64,000 nt of DNA from Rhodocyclus gracilis (GTDB lineage Bacteria > Pseudomonadota > Gammaproteobacteria > Burkholderiales > Rhodocyclaceae). The notes below the pieces were generated by a model. That model saw only the letters and a program-made list of their open reading frames with translations, ran no database searches and was not told the origin of the DNA. This document shows positions 32,715-42,617 of this stretch, one piece after another. A program made the position numbers and the translations under genes. The DNA lies in assembly GCF_009617575.1 (NCBI RefSeq), contig NZ_WIXJ01000002.1, positions 62,001 to 126,000 on the forward strand, in the 5' to 3' direction. How positions within the stretch are numbered: the stretch's first letter is position 1; each line of letters opens with the position of its first letter.

Positions 32715-32827
32715 GCAGCACGCCCCGCGTTAGCGCACGGCAACTCAGCCGCATACCTGAACGCGTCATGCGCGCTACGGGCAAACGGAAACCCTCGCAG
32801 GGTCGCCGTCATTTCATGCCGATTCAC
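32711..32827 (-). CDS. Possible 38-aa coupling peptide between lepB and rnc
   Basis: A short frame starting GTG six bases after a perfect AAGGAG and ending in a TGA that overlaps the rnc ATG. The peptide starts VNRHEMTATLRGFPFA and has no membrane segment. Many betaproteobacteria have a DUF4845 gene here; this is not similar, so it may be a leader that couples rnc translation, or a chance frame. Confidence 0.4.
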   Translation of the reverse strand: MNRHEMTATLRGFPFARSAHDAFRYAAELPCANAGRAA

Positions 32828-32837
32828 TGGCATCTCC

Positions 32838-33626
32838 TTAGTGAAACGATCCGACACGTTTCAGGTCATTAAAATTAAACCAGATGAAAAAAGCTTTGCC
32901 GACGATATTCTGCTCGGGAACAAAACCCCAGTAGCGACTATCCCGGCTATTATCACGATTATCGCCCATCATGAAATACTGCCCTTCCGGCACTTTGCAA
33001 ATCACGCCGGAATGGTTGTATAGGCAATCTTCGCGATGCGGGAAAGCCGACGCGTCGTTGATAAACGCCGGAGCATCCTCATCATTCAGGAAGCGATGCT
33101 CGACCGGGCCGAGTTTTTCGACGAACTGGTGCGAGTAAAACAGGCGTTCGGGGTGCAGATAATCGTCGACCTGGGTGACCTCAACCGGTTCGCCGTTGAT
33201 CGTCAGACGCTTGTCCTGATAAGCGATGGTATCGCCGGGCACGCCGACAACGCGCTTGATGTAATCGACCGAAGGATCTTCCGGGTAGCGAAACACCATC
33301 ACATCGCCGCGCTGCGGACTACCGACGTTGATGATCTTCTTGTCGATGATCGGCAGACGAACACCATAGGCGTATTTGTTGACGAGAATAAAATCCCCCA
33401 CCAGCAAGGTCGGAATCATCGAACCGGAAGGAATCTTGAACGGCTCAAAAACGAATGAGCGCAACACAAAAACCAGCAGGATGATGGGGAAGAAACTCGC
33501 CCCATATTCCACCCACCAGGGGTCTTTGCTCCCCGCCGCGCGCCGCCTCCGCATGATAAATACGTCGACCGCCCAGATGGCTCCACTTACCAGCAGGAGG
33601 ATAAACAGGATCAGCGCAAAATTCAC
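32838..33626 (-). CDS. lepB: Signal peptidase I
   Basis: A 262-residue inner-membrane protease that cuts secretion signals. Catalytic Ser is in PSGSMIPTL and Lys in VDYIKRVVG; the box GDNRDNSRDSRYWG is intact. Two N-terminal membrane segments are present. Lies 29 bases after lepA. Confidence 0.96.
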   Translation of the reverse strand: MNFALILFILLLVSGAIWAVDVFIMRRRRAAGSKDPWWVEYGASFFPIILLVFVLRSFVFEPFKIPSGSMIPTLLVGDFILVNKYAYGVRLPIIDKKIINVGSPQRGDVMVFRYPEDPSVDYIKRVVGVPGDTIAYQDKRLTINGEPVEVTQVDDYLHPERLFYSHQFVEKLGPVEHRFLNDEDAPAFINDASAFPHREDCLYNHSGVICKVPEGQYFMMGDNRDNSRDSRYWGFVPEQNIVGKAFFIWFNFNDLKRVGSFH

Positions 33627-33655
33627 GAAACGGCTCCGTTACTTCGTTAACAGCG

Positions 33656-35449
33656 TTATTTTCCGTCCACCCGCAGGACGGCAAGAAAGGCCTCCTGCGG
33701 AATTTCAACCGCACCGACCTGCTTCATGCGTTTCTTGCCGGCCTTTTGCTTTTCCAGCAGCTTCTTCTTGCGGGTGATATCACCACCATAACATTTGGCG
33801 AGAACGTCCTTGCGCATCGCCTTGACGTTTTCACGCGCGATGATGTGCGAACCGATTGCCGCCTGAATAGCCACGTCAAACATCTGTCGCGGGATCAATT
33901 CGCGCATTTTCGAGGCCAACTCGCGCCCACGATATTGCGCGCTGGCGCGGTGCACGATGATCGACAAGGCGTCGACACGCTCGGAATTGATCAGCACGTC
34001 GAGCTTGACGACATCGGCGGCGCGATACTCCTTGAATTCATAGTCCAGCGAGGCATAACCACGCGAGGCCGATTTCAGCTTGTCAAAGAAATCCATCACC
34101 ACTTCGGCCATCGGGATTTCGTAGACCAACTGCACCTGGCGCCCGCGATACGTCATGTTGATCTGACTGCCACGCTTCTGATTGCATAGCGTCATCACCG
34201 CGCCAAGGTAATCCTGCGGTACGAAAATCGTCGCTGTGATGATCGGCTCGCGAATTTCTTCGACCTTCGACGAATCGGGCAAGCGCGAGGGATTTTCGAC
34301 GGTAATCACCGTGCCATCGCGCATCGCCACTTCGTACACCACGGTGGGCGCCGTCGTGATCAGGTTCTGATCGAACTCGCGCTCAAGGCGCTCCTGGACG
34401 ATCTCCATGTGCAGGAGGCCGAGGAAACCGCAGCGGAAGCCAAAACCCAGCGCCTGCGACACCTCCGGCTCAAAACGCAGCGAGGCGTCGTTGAGCTTGA
34501 GCTTTTCCAGCGAATCGCGCAGCGAATCGTACTGGTTGGACTCCACCGGATAGAGGCCGGCAAACACCTGCGACTGGATTTCCTTGAAACCCGGCAACGC
34601 CACCTCAGCCGGCCGGTCCGCACGGGTCATGGTGTCGCCAACACGCGCCGCGTCGAGTTCCTTGATACCGGCGATGACAAAACCAACCTCGCCCGCCGAG
34701 AGCGACTCGCGCGTCAAGGACTTCGGCGTGAATACGCCGACCTGTTCGCACAGATGGAGCGAGCCCGTCGACATCAGGCGAATCTTGTCTTTCGGCCGCA
34801 ACACACCATCGACCACTCGCACCAGCATGACGACGCCGACGTAGTTATCGAACCATGAGTCGATCACCAGCGCCTTCAAGGGGGCCTCGGAATCGCCCTT
34901 TGGTGGTGGCGTACGGGCGATGATCGCCTCGATGATGTCTTCAACGCCCTGCCCGGTCTTCGCCGAAGCGAGAACCGCCTCGGTCGCGTCGATACCGATG
35001 ACGTCCTCAATTTCCTGACGCGCCTGATCGGGGTTGGCCGACGGCAGGTCGATTTTGTTGAGCACGGGAACGACTTCGACGCCAAGCTCAATCGCCGTGT
35101 AGCAATTCGCGACTGTCTGCGCTTCAACGCCTTGCGACGCATCGACAACCAGCAAAGCACCTTCGCAGGCCGACAGGGAACGCGAGACTTCGTAGGAAAA
35201 GTCCACGTGCCCCGGCGTGTCGATCAGGTTCAGCTTGTAGACCTGACCGTCGCGGGCGCGATAACTCAGCGAGGCCGTCTGCGCCTTGATGGTGATGCCG
35301 CGCTCCCGCTCGATATCCATCGAATCAAGAACTTGCGCCTCCATCTCGCGATCGGACAAGCCGCCGCACAGGTGGATGATCCGGTCCGCCAGGGTCGACT
35401 TACCGTGGTCAATATGGGCAATGATGGAGAAATTGCGGATATGTTGCAT
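33656..35449 (-). CDS. lepA: LepA/EF4 translation factor
   Basis: A 597-residue GTPase. G1 [10 protein letters not shown]3 DTPGHVDF, G4 NKIDLP, and the LepA-specific C-terminal domain with [20 protein letters not shown] and [14 protein letters not shown]. It acts on the ribosome during initiation and stress. Start [11 protein letters not shown] is chosen over a longer in-frame reading because the family begins there. Confidence 0.96.
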   Translation of the reverse strand: MQHIRNFSIIAHIDHGKSTLADRIIHLCGGLSDREMEAQVLDSMDIERERGITIKAQTASLSYRARDGQVYKLNLIDTPGHVDFSYEVSRSLSACEGALLVVDASQGVEAQTVANCYTAIELGVEVVPVLNKIDLPSANPDQARQEIEDVIGIDATEAVLASAKTGQGVEDIIEAIIARTPPPKGDSEAPLKALVIDSWFDNYVGVVMLVRVVDGVLRPKDKIRLMSTGSLHLCEQVGVFTPKSLTRESLSAGEVGFVIAGIKELDAARVGDTMTRADRPAEVALPGFKEIQSQVFAGLYPVESNQYDSLRDSLEKLKLNDASLRFEPEVSQALGFGFRCGFLGLLHMEIVQERLEREFDQNLITTAPTVVYEVAMRDGTVITVENPSRLPDSSKVEEIREPIITATIFVPQDYLGAVMTLCNQKRGSQINMTYRGRQVQLVYEIPMAEVVMDFFDKLKSASRGYASLDYEFKEYRAADVVKLDVLINSERVDALSIIVHRASAQYRGRELASKMRELIPRQMFDVAIQAAIGSHIIARENVKAMRKDVLAKCYGGDITRKKKLLEKQKAGKKRMKQVGAVEIPQEAFLAVLRVDGK

Positions 35450-35804
35450 GCGCTCAGTCGCTGTACTCTGCAGTAAAAACATTAAAAAGCCGGCATAACC
35501 CACTGATTATCAATTCAATCAGTCAAGCACCTACCGACCTTGAATAAACACGGTGAAGAACACCGACGACGGCACTTGCCGCGACGGTTTTTGGCAGTGA
35601 CGGAGAAACGAAGCTGGCTCCCCCCACAAACGTGCTCGCCGGCCATCGACCGCCAACGCCGCCAGAACGGCCGCGCATTATACCGCGAAGGCATCCCCAC
35701 CGCCGGGCGCCGGGCAAGGCAAAGCCCGGCAAATGGGTGATAAACACTCGCCTGCCGCGTCACGCACGACCGCAAAGCCTCCGCCAGCCAGATGCACGAC
35801 CGAC
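35450..35804. other. Intergenic region upstream of lepA
   Basis: A 355-base gap. I see no convincing gene; the frames present are Arg-rich. A 7-bp hairpin (GCCGGGC with GCCCGGC, 35709-35730) lies downstream of the thioredoxin-fold gene but lacks a T-run. Promoter for the lepA-nagZ group must lie here or in the upstream operon; none is clear. Confidence 0.5.
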
Positions 35805-36056
35805 TCAGGCATGCGCCGTCAGATATGCGCGAACCTTCTCCTCATCAAGATGATAGTGACAAAGCTCCGTATCACCATGCAGCAAGACGGGGACGAGTTC
35901 GTCGTAACGCGCCAGCAAGGCCTCGTCGGCATCGACATCGACAACCGCCAGCGACGCTGAAAACTCGCCCAGGAGCGGCGTCAGCGCCACTTCCATGTCG
36001 TGACACAGATGGCAGTACGACCGCGATATCAGGGCCAACTGGACATTTTTGGACAC
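35805..36056 (-). CDS. Glutaredoxin/thioredoxin-fold protein (DUF836-like)
   Basis: An 83-residue protein starting with GTG. SRSYCHLCHDM gives a CxxC redox motif, and DELVPVLLHGDTELCHYHLD the cis-Pro region. Such small thioredoxin-fold proteins commonly lie between the DegP-type protease and lepA in betaproteobacteria. It starts one base after the protease stop, so it is in that operon. Substrate unknown. Confidence 0.8.
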   Translation of the reverse strand: MSKNVQLALISRSYCHLCHDMEVALTPLLGEFSASLAVVDVDADEALLARYDELVPVLLHGDTELCHYHLDEEKVRAYLTAHA

Positions 36057-36057
36057 T

Positions 36058-37497
36058 TCACTCTCCTTTGCGCTCGCCTAGCGGCTTGATATTGATGAAT
36101 GTCTGCATGTCGCCGCGACGAACCAGCAAGGAAACCGATGCCGACCGATCGGTTTGCACGAGGAGCTTGTTGAATTGCTCGACGCTTTTCAGTTCGGTAA
36201 CGACGCCGCGCGCAATGACCGCCAGCAGAACGTCGCCGGGACGCAGATCGCTGCGCGCGCCGCTGCCGCGCACATCTTCCACCAGCAGACCACCGTTCAG
36301 CTTCAACTCCCGTCGCTGCTCAGGCGTCAGTTCCGAGACGGCAAGCCCCAGCCGGTTGGTCGCGCCCTCGCTGGGGGCTGCCTTGTTGCGGCTCGCCCGC
36401 GTCGCGACACGCTCGTCCTGACTCTCGCCGACGAGGACCGTCAATTCGCGCGCAATCCCCTTGCGCCAGATCACGAGAGGCACCCGCGTACCCGGTCTGA
36501 CGCCACTGACCATGCGCGGCAAATCGCCCGAACTGAGCACTGGACGTCCATCGAACTTGAGGATGACGTCACCCGCCTCGATACCTGCCTTGTCGGCCGG
36601 ACCGCCGCGCTCGACCGAATTGACCGCTGCACCTTGCGCCTTGGCCAGACCGAAAGAATCGGCGAGATCCTTCGTCAGCTCCTGGATCACCACGCCAATG
36701 CGGCCGCGGCTCACCTTGCCGGTGGCTTTCAGCTGCGTCTGCACCTCCATTGCCACGTCGATGGGAATGGCGAACGAAATCCCCATGAAGCCGCCGGAAC
36801 GACTGTAAATCTGGGAGTTGATGCCGACCACCTCACCTCTCATGTTGAACAGTGGCCCGCCGGAATTCCCCGGATTGATGGCCACGTCCGTCTGAATGAA
36901 AGGCACCAGATTTTCCTGTGGCAGCGAACGTCCTTTGGCACTAACGATGCCCGCCGTCACGCTGTTTTCGAAGCCGAAGGGCGAACCAATCGCGACGACC
37001 CATTCGCCGACGCGCAGCGCATTCGGATCACCGAGGCGCACCGTCGGCAAACCGCTGGCGTCGATCTTGATCAGCGCAACGTCCGTCCGCTTGTCCGCGC
37101 CGATCACCCGTGCCTTGAACTCGCGCTTATCGGTGAGCTTGACGGCGATCTCGTCGGCCGAATCGACGACGTGGGCATTGGTCAGGATGTAGCCGTCGGC
37201 GCTGACGATAAAGCCCGATCCCAGCGAGCGGCTCTCGAATTCCCGCGGCGCGCCCTGCCCTGATGGCGGATGCTGCGGCATGAAGCGGCGAAACAACTCC
37301 GCCATCGCATCGTCGTCGTCAAAGGGAAAGGGGGTTGCGCCACGCGCGGCATTGCGGATCACCTGCGTCGTGCTGATATTGACGACCGCCGGCCCTTGCT
37401 TGTCGACGAGATCGGTGAAGTCCGGCAACAGACGCCCCTGCGCCTGCGCCACGAACGAAATCAAGCTGAAAAAACAAACCGCAAAAAGATGTTTCAT
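36058..37497 (-). CDS. DegP/MucD-type periplasmic serine protease
   Basis: A 479-residue periplasmic protease-chaperone. Signal peptide MKHLFAVCFFSLISFVAQAQ. Catalytic triad: His in LTNAHVVD, Asp in DKRTDVALI, Ser in PGNSGGPLF. Two PDZ domains follow (about 280-370 and 385-479). It degrades misfolded envelope proteins and is a classic sigma-E target, consistent with the neighbouring rpoE. A TTG- or ATG-started longer reading lacks a signal peptide at the front and is rejected. Confidence 0.93.
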   Translation of the reverse strand: MKHLFAVCFFSLISFVAQAQGRLLPDFTDLVDKQGPAVVNISTTQVIRNAARGATPFPFDDDDAMAELFRRFMPQHPPSGQGAPREFESRSLGSGFIVSADGYILTNAHVVDSADEIAVKLTDKREFKARVIGADKRTDVALIKIDASGLPTVRLGDPNALRVGEWVVAIGSPFGFENSVTAGIVSAKGRSLPQENLVPFIQTDVAINPGNSGGPLFNMRGEVVGINSQIYSRSGGFMGISFAIPIDVAMEVQTQLKATGKVSRGRIGVVIQELTKDLADSFGLAKAQGAAVNSVERGGPADKAGIEAGDVILKFDGRPVLSSGDLPRMVSGVRPGTRVPLVIWRKGIARELTVLVGESQDERVATRASRNKAAPSEGATNRLGLAVSELTPEQRRELKLNGGLLVEDVRGSGARSDLRPGDVLLAVIARGVVTELKSVEQFNKLLVQTDRSASVSLLVRRGDMQTFINIKPLGERKGE

Positions 37498-37600
37498 GAT
37501 CAGCGAAACCTCCTGAAGCAGAGTGTAGAACGGGGAGATGACAGAACGAGGCGGCCCCGACCACACCGGGAACCGCGCGCGGGGTGCCGCGAGTGGATCG

Positions 37601-38035
37601 CTAACGCCCTGCGCTCAGTGGCTCGATCACGGGCTGCATACCAGCATCCAGCACGCCGCGCCGCTGATTACGCCGCAGCAGCAGCCAGCCAGCCAATAGC
37701 CCGAAAGCGGCACCGGCGAAGCTCGCCAATTCGCCGGCAAGGAAGGCGCCGCCTATCGCGCCGGCAAGAAAGAGCAGCAAGGGAATGGCGTAGGCGACAA
37801 GCGCGCTGCGCCTGACCGCGCCATCGGCGATGGTCACGCGGACACGTGCGCCGACGCTGAGCCGCTGTGGATTCAAAGCACGGAAATTACGCGGGGCGCT
37901 ACAAAACATCCGGCCGATATTCGGCCCACCGCCACAGCCACCGGGCTCATGGCAACGACCGCACCCACCTTCATCCATCTGCACCAACGCAAAATCGCCA
38001 TCCAGCGCCGTCACGGTACCTGAAGCGTCAACCAT
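37601..38035 (-). CDS. rseC: RseC/SoxR-reducing-system family protein
   Basis: A 144-residue membrane protein. The N-terminal cytoplasmic part has the Cys motif GGCGRCHEPGGCGG and a distal FCSAP cysteine. Two membrane helices follow (AYAIPLLLFLAGAIGGAF and AGAAFGLLAGWLLL). In other bacteria RseC modulates sigma-E signalling or reduces SoxR. It starts 10 bases after rpoE, where rseA would normally be. Confidence 0.88.
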   Translation of the reverse strand: MVDASGTVTALDGDFALVQMDEGGCGRCHEPGGCGGGPNIGRMFCSAPRNFRALNPQRLSVGARVRVTIADGAVRRSALVAYAIPLLLFLAGAIGGAFLAGELASFAGAAFGLLAGWLLLRRNQRRGVLDAGMQPVIEPLSAGR

Positions 38036-38045
38036 CGTGCTCCTC

Positions 38046-38645
38046 CTACCAGCGCCGATCCGGCGCCGTCGCCAAGAGGGGACGCAGGCGCGCGGCCACC
38101 GCTTCACGCGCACGGAAAATGCGCGACCGCACCGTGCCGATCGGACAATTCATGGTCTCGGCGATTTCCTCGTAACTCAAGCCTTCGATTTCGCGCAGGA
38201 CGATTGCCGTGCGCAACTCTTCGGGAAGCGCGTCCATCGCGGCATTGACAGTCTCGCCGACCTGCTTCGACTGCAGCAGACTCTCCGGCGTGTTGATGTC
38301 GCGCAACTGATCGCCATCCTCGAAATTCTCCGCCTCGTCGGCATCGAATTCGGTCGAAGTCGGGGCGCGGCGACCCTGTGCAACGAGGTAGTTTTTGGCG
38401 GTATTGACGCCGATTCGGTACAGCCACGTGTAAAAAGCACTGTCACCGCGAAAGGACGGTAGCGCGCGATAGGCTTTGATGAAGGCCTCTTGGGCAACAT
38501 CTTCAACCTCGGCGGGGTCCCGGATAAAACGAGAAAGTAGCCTTCCCAGCTTGCGCTGGTATTTTGCGACGAGAATATCGAAAGCGTACTTCTCGCCGCT
38601 CTGTGCGCGCTCGACCAGTTTCTGGTCTGTTTCGCGTTCGCTCAT
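38046..38645 (-). CDS. rpoE: Sigma-E (RpoE/AlgU) extracytoplasmic sigma factor
   Basis: A 199-residue ECF sigma factor. Region 2 has [21 protein letters not shown] and [15 protein letters not shown]; region 4 has [19 protein letters not shown] followed by [12 protein letters not shown]. It directs the envelope-stress regulon. The start chosen is MSERETDQK. Unusual: no rseA or rseB follows before rseC. Confidence 0.94.
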   Translation of the reverse strand: MSERETDQKLVERAQSGEKYAFDILVAKYQRKLGRLLSRFIRDPAEVEDVAQEAFIKAYRALPSFRGDSAFYTWLYRIGVNTAKNYLVAQGRRAPTSTEFDADEAENFEDGDQLRDINTPESLLQSKQVGETVNAAMDALPEELRTAIVLREIEGLSYEEIAETMNCPIGTVRSRIFRAREAVAARLRPLLATAPDRRW

Positions 38646-38684
38646 GCTGGATGAATCCCCATTGGATAGCCCAATACGGCGTGG

Positions 38685-38690
38685 AGTATA
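38685..38690 (-). promoter_or_regulatory. Candidate -10 element of the rpoE promoter
   Basis: TATACT on the minus strand, 40 bases before the rpoE ATG. No good -35 at the usual distance was seen, and no clear sigma-E-type autoregulatory promoter. Confidence 0.3.
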
Positions 38691-38848
38691 GCGCAAGCCA
38701 AGCAACGGAAGTGGTGCGAAAAAAATATGGATTCCACATACATCTTGCAACATATCTCAACGCCGCCGGAGGCCCGTGCCACAAGGGATTCGACAGCTTC
38801 CTGCAAGGAGCGTGGTATATTTGCCGCTTTTCGTTGGAAGCCAGTCCC

Positions 38849-40432
38849 GTGACGCTTCACTTCGACGTTCTGATTATCGGCAGCGGTCTTGCCGGTCAAT
38901 CGGCCGCATTGCGGCTCGCAGATACCCACCGCGTTGTCGTCATCAGCAAACGCGCTCTGGAAGACAGCGCCTCCAGCTGGGCGCAGGGTGGCATCGCCGC
39001 TGTTCTCGACAGCCGCGACTCGATCGAGGCCCATATCCGTGACACCTTCACGGCCGGCGCCGATCTCAACGATGCTGCCGCCACCCGTTTTGTCGTCGAA
39101 AATGGCCGCCGCGCCATCGACTGGCTGATCGAGCAAGGCGTGCCCTTCTCGCGTGACGAAAAGGGCTACCACCTGACTCGCGAAGGCGGTCACAGCGCGC
39201 GCCGCGTCATCCACGTCGCCGACGCTACTGGCCTTGCCGTTCAGGAAACCCTGACGCCCAAGGTGCGACGCCATCCCAACATCACGATTCTTGAAAACCA
39301 CATCGCGATCGACCTGATCACGGCAGCCAAGCTGGGCCAGCCTGATGACCGCTGCCTAGGCGCGTATGTGCTGAACACGCAGAGTGGCGAGGTGCTGACG
39401 ATTGGCGCGCCGAACACGCTCATCGCCACAGGCGGCGCCGGCAAGGTCTACCTCTACACGACCAACCCGGATACCTCGACCGGCGACGGCATCGCCATGG
39501 CCTGGCGGGCCGGCTGTCGTGTCGCCAACATGGAATTCATCCAGTTTCACCCGACCTGCCTGTATCACCCGCAAGCCAAGTCATTCCTGATTTCCGAAGC
39601 GGTACGCGGCGAAGGCGGCATCCTGCGCCTGCCCGACGGCACACGCTTCATGCCGGCACACGACGAACGCGCCGAACTCGCGCCACGCGACGTCGTCGCC
39701 CGCGCCATCGACTTCGAGATGAAAAAACGCGGCCTCGACTGCGTCTATCTCGATATCTCGCACAAGCCGGCGGACTTCCTCTCCGAACACTTCCCCAACA
39801 TCCTCGCCCGCTGCCTGGAGCTGGGCATCGACATCACCCGCCAGCCGATCCCGGTCGTTCCGGCGGCCCACTACACCTGCGGCGGCATCGTCACGGACCT
39901 CGACGCGCGCACCGACCTGCCCGGTCTCTATGCCGCCGGCGAAGCCTCGTACACGGGGCTGCACGGCGCCAACCGACTGGCCAGCAATTCGCTGCTCGAA
40001 TGTCTTGTTTTTTCCGAGGCGGCGGTCAAGCACATTCAGGCTCATACCCCTCCGGCCCTGCCGACCCTGCCGGCCTGGGATGCCAGTCGCGTCGCCGACC
40101 TCGACGAAGAGGTCGTCATCTCGCACAACTGGGATGAACTGCGGCGCTTCATGTGGGACTACGTGGGCATCGTGCGCACGACCAAGCGACTGCAACGCGC
40201 ACAACACCGGATTCGTCTGCTCATGCGCGAAATCGAGGAGTTCTATTCGAACTTCCACATCACGCACGATCTCATCGAACTGCGAAACCTTGTCGTTACC
40301 GCCGACCTGATCGTGCGCTGTGCGCTCAAACGACGCGAAAGTCGCGGCCTGCATTTCAGCCGCGACTACCCCGACCTCCTCGCCACGCCCAAGCGCACCA
40401 TTCTCAGACGCGGACGCCCGACGCGCCGCTAG
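38849..40432 (+). CDS. nadB: L-aspartate oxidase (NAD biosynthesis)
   Basis: A 527-residue flavoprotein that oxidises aspartate to iminoaspartate. FAD motif [19 protein letters not shown] at the N-terminus, [12 protein letters not shown], catalytic region [13 protein letters not shown], and [23 protein letters not shown]. The start is a GTG just before the FAD fold; the long upstream extension is non-homologous. Divergent from rpoE. Confidence 0.94.
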   Translation: MTLHFDVLIIGSGLAGQSAALRLADTHRVVVISKRALEDSASSWAQGGIAAVLDSRDSIEAHIRDTFTAGADLNDAAATRFVVENGRRAIDWLIEQGVPFSRDEKGYHLTREGGHSARRVIHVADATGLAVQETLTPKVRRHPNITILENHIAIDLITAAKLGQPDDRCLGAYVLNTQSGEVLTIGAPNTLIATGGAGKVYLYTTNPDTSTGDGIAMAWRAGCRVANMEFIQFHPTCLYHPQAKSFLISEAVRGEGGILRLPDGTRFMPAHDERAELAPRDVVARAIDFEMKKRGLDCVYLDISHKPADFLSEHFPNILARCLELGIDITRQPIPVVPAAHYTCGGIVTDLDARTDLPGLYAAGEASYTGLHGANRLASNSLLECLVFSEAAVKHIQAHTPPALPTLPAWDASRVADLDEEVVISHNWDELRRFMWDYVGIVRTTKRLQRAQHRIRLLMREIEEFYSNFHITHDLIELRNLVVTADLIVRCALKRRESRGLHFSRDYPDLLATPKRTILRRGRPTRR

Positions 40433-40856
40433 TATCAGCGCGCCAACGCAACCAGACGCGCAGGGCGCGGAATGGCTCGCGCCCATGAAAGCAATCGGCA
40501 GGAAGCGTCAGGCTGAGGCGACGATCTCGCCTCCCCGCCTCGGCGGCTTCCACACGCAGGCGCAGCACGACGCACCACGGCAGCAGCGCCGTCTCCGGCA
40601 AGACGCAGCACTCCTCCCATTGGCCCGCAGCATCGCGCACCGCGAACCCACCCCGCACGCCGCAGCGTAACGCGCTCACCGGCGCCGGACGCGCACTCCG
40701 CCAAAACGAGAGCAGCAACAGCAGATCGCAAACAGCAGCAACCCACGCCGGCCAGGCGGGAACCCAAACGCAAAGGGCTGCACCGAAGTGCAGCCCTGCA
40801 AGAAAGAGCGGTAGTGCGCGCGATGGGCGAAGCTCAATCAGCCGGACCGACGACAC
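40404..40856 (-). CDS. YgfX-like membrane protein
   Basis: About 150 residues with uncertain (GTG) start. Two adjacent membrane helices ([18 protein letters not shown] and [15 protein letters not shown]) are followed by a beta-rich domain ending [21 protein letters not shown], the pattern of YgfX-family proteins that often neighbour nadB or sdhE. The 3' end overlaps nadB. A terminator-like hairpin lies in its 5' coding part. Confidence 0.65.
   Translation of the reverse strand: MSSVRLIELRPSRALPLFLAGLHFGAALCVWVPAWPAWVAAVCDLLLLLSFWRSARPAPVSALRCGVRGGFAVRDAAGQWEECCVLPETALLPWCVVLRLRVEAAEAGRRDRRLSLTLPADCFHGREPFRALRVWLRWRADTSGASGVRV
40775..40796 (-). terminator. UUCG-tetraloop terminator after fabF
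   Basis: A perfect 9-bp stem (GGGCTGCAC with GTGCAGCCC) closed by TTCG on the minus strand and followed by TTTGCGTTT, 92 bases after the fabF stop. It is inside the YgfX-like coding region. Confidence 0.6.
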
Positions 40857-40887
40857 GACGGTCGCCGATCCGCTGCCCGCCGCCGAA

Positions 40888-42126
40888 TCAGACGCGCCGG
40901 ATGACAAGCGTGCCGTTGGTGCCGCCGAAGCCGAACGAATTCGACATGGCCACATCAATGGCCATCGGCCGCGCCTCGTTGGCGCAGTAGTCGAGGTCGC
41001 AGTTTTCGTCCTGATTGAAGATGTTGATCGTTGGCGGCGAGACCTGATGGTAGACCGCCAGCGCCGAGAACACCGCTTCGATACCGCCGGCAGCGCCGAG
41101 CAGGTGACCGGTCATCGACTTCGTCGAGTTCACCACGAGCTTCGCCGCATGATCGCCGAAAGCGCGCTTCACGGCGACGGTCTCCGCCTGGTCGCCCAGC
41201 GGCGTCGAAGTCCCGTGCGCGTTAAGGTACTGCACATCGTGTGGATTCAGGCCCGCGTCGCGCAAGGCTGCCTCCATGCAACGCGAGGCACCTTCACCAT
41301 CCGCACACGGCGCGGTGATGTGATTGGCATCGGCGCTGCGGCCGTAACCGACGAGCTCGCCATAAATGCGGGCGCCGCGTGCACGGGCACGTTCGAACTC
41401 TTCCAGCACGACAACGCCAGCGCCTTCGCCGAGGACGAAACCATCACGATCACGATCCCACGGACGACTTGCCGTGGCCGGATCATCGTTACGCGTCGAC
41501 AGGGCACGCGCCGCGCAGAACCCCCCCATACCGAGAGGCGAAACGGTCGATTCGGCACCGCCGGCGATCATCACATCGGCGTCGCCGTAGGCGATGATGC
41601 GCGCGGCCTCACCAATGCTGTGCGTGCCGGTGGAACAGGCCGTTACCAGCGAGATGTTCGGTCCCTTGTAGCCATACATGATCGACAGATTGCCGGAGAT
41701 CATGTTGATGAGGGAGCCAGGAACGAAGAACGGCGACACCTTGCGCACGCCCCCCGCCAGATAGTCGTCGTGCGTCGTTTCGATCAGCGGCAGGCCGCCG
41801 ATACCGGAACCAACCGAGACGCCGATGCGTTCAGCATCATCAGGATTGGCCGTCAAACCCGCGTCACGAATAGCCTCCATCCCGGCGGCGATGCCGTAAT
41901 GGATGAAGGTATCCATGCGCCGCGCGTCTTTCGGGGCAATGTACTGGGTGACGTCGAAGTCCTTGACTTCACCAGCGATCTTCACCGGGAACGTCGACGT
42001 ATCGAAGCGCGTGATCCGATCGATACCGGAGCGTCCGGCAAGGATGTTTTGCCAGGCCTGATCAACCGTGTTGCCGACCGGAGATACGATCCCTAGGCCG
42101 GTAATGACAACTCTGCGGCGCGCCAC
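40888..42126 (-). CDS. fabF: Beta-ketoacyl-ACP synthase II
   Basis: A 412-residue condensing enzyme of fatty-acid elongation. Catalytic Cys is in TACSTGTHSIGEA, with His residues in LNAHGTSTPLGD and MTGHLLGAAGG. Full length; C-terminus SNSFGFGGTNGTLVIRRV is typical. Last gene of the fab cluster. Confidence 0.96.
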   Translation of the reverse strand: MARRRVVITGLGIVSPVGNTVDQAWQNILAGRSGIDRITRFDTSTFPVKIAGEVKDFDVTQYIAPKDARRMDTFIHYGIAAGMEAIRDAGLTANPDDAERIGVSVGSGIGGLPLIETTHDDYLAGGVRKVSPFFVPGSLINMISGNLSIMYGYKGPNISLVTACSTGTHSIGEAARIIAYGDADVMIAGGAESTVSPLGMGGFCAARALSTRNDDPATASRPWDRDRDGFVLGEGAGVVVLEEFERARARGARIYGELVGYGRSADANHITAPCADGEGASRCMEAALRDAGLNPHDVQYLNAHGTSTPLGDQAETVAVKRAFGDHAAKLVVNSTKSMTGHLLGAAGGIEAVFSALAVYHQVSPPTINIFNQDENCDLDYCANEARPMAIDVAMSNSFGFGGTNGTLVIRRV

Positions 42127-42205
42127 TTTTTGCTCCCGGAAAATAACGAAACGACCGGATACGACTACTACCGGATTTCAAAAGACTGCCGGCAATACGT
42201 GCCGG

Positions 42206-42244
42206 AAAAAGAGAACCGGACCGCCACACTCGCGTGCCAGTCCG
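42206..42244 (-). terminator. Terminator/attenuator between acpP and fabF
   Basis: An imperfect stem pairing CCGGAC and GTCCGG through GCAC/GTG-type inner pairs (42216-42244), followed on the minus strand by TTCTCTTTTT. It would let acpP transcripts outnumber fabF. Confidence 0.5.
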
Positions 42245-42276
42245 GCGACAGGGCGACCAAAGCGTCGCCACTGCAA

Positions 42277-42513
42277 TTACTTCTTGTGATTGACGACGTA
42301 ATCGATTGCTTGTTGAACCGTCGTGATCTTTTCTGCTTCTTCGTCGGGGATCTCGCACTCGAATTCTTCTTCGAGGGCCATCACCAGTTCGACGGTGTCC
42401 AGCGAGTCGGCACCCAGATCGTCAACGAACGAGGACTCGTTCTTGATATCCGCTTCGTTCACGCCGAGTTGTTCAGCAACGATCTTCCTGACACGCTGTT
42501 CAATGTTTTCCAT
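42277..42513 (-). CDS. acpP: Acyl carrier protein
   Basis: A 78-residue acidic four-helix protein. The phosphopantetheine Ser is in [11 protein letters not shown] (Ser37 by position); the N-terminus is [12 protein letters not shown]. Carries growing acyl chains between Fab enzymes. Surrounded by fabG and fabF. Confidence 0.97.
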   Translation of the reverse strand: MENIEQRVRKIVAEQLGVNEADIKNESSFVDDLGADSLDTVELVMALEEEFECEIPDEEAEKITTVQQAIDYVVNHKK

Positions 42514-42617
42514 TTTAGGGCTCCTTCCCTGATTGCCGGTTTCAAACAAACCGGCGCATTCTACCAAATCGACCGACGCATACCAAACTTCAACGCCGGC
42601 CCTCCAAGAACTCCTTA

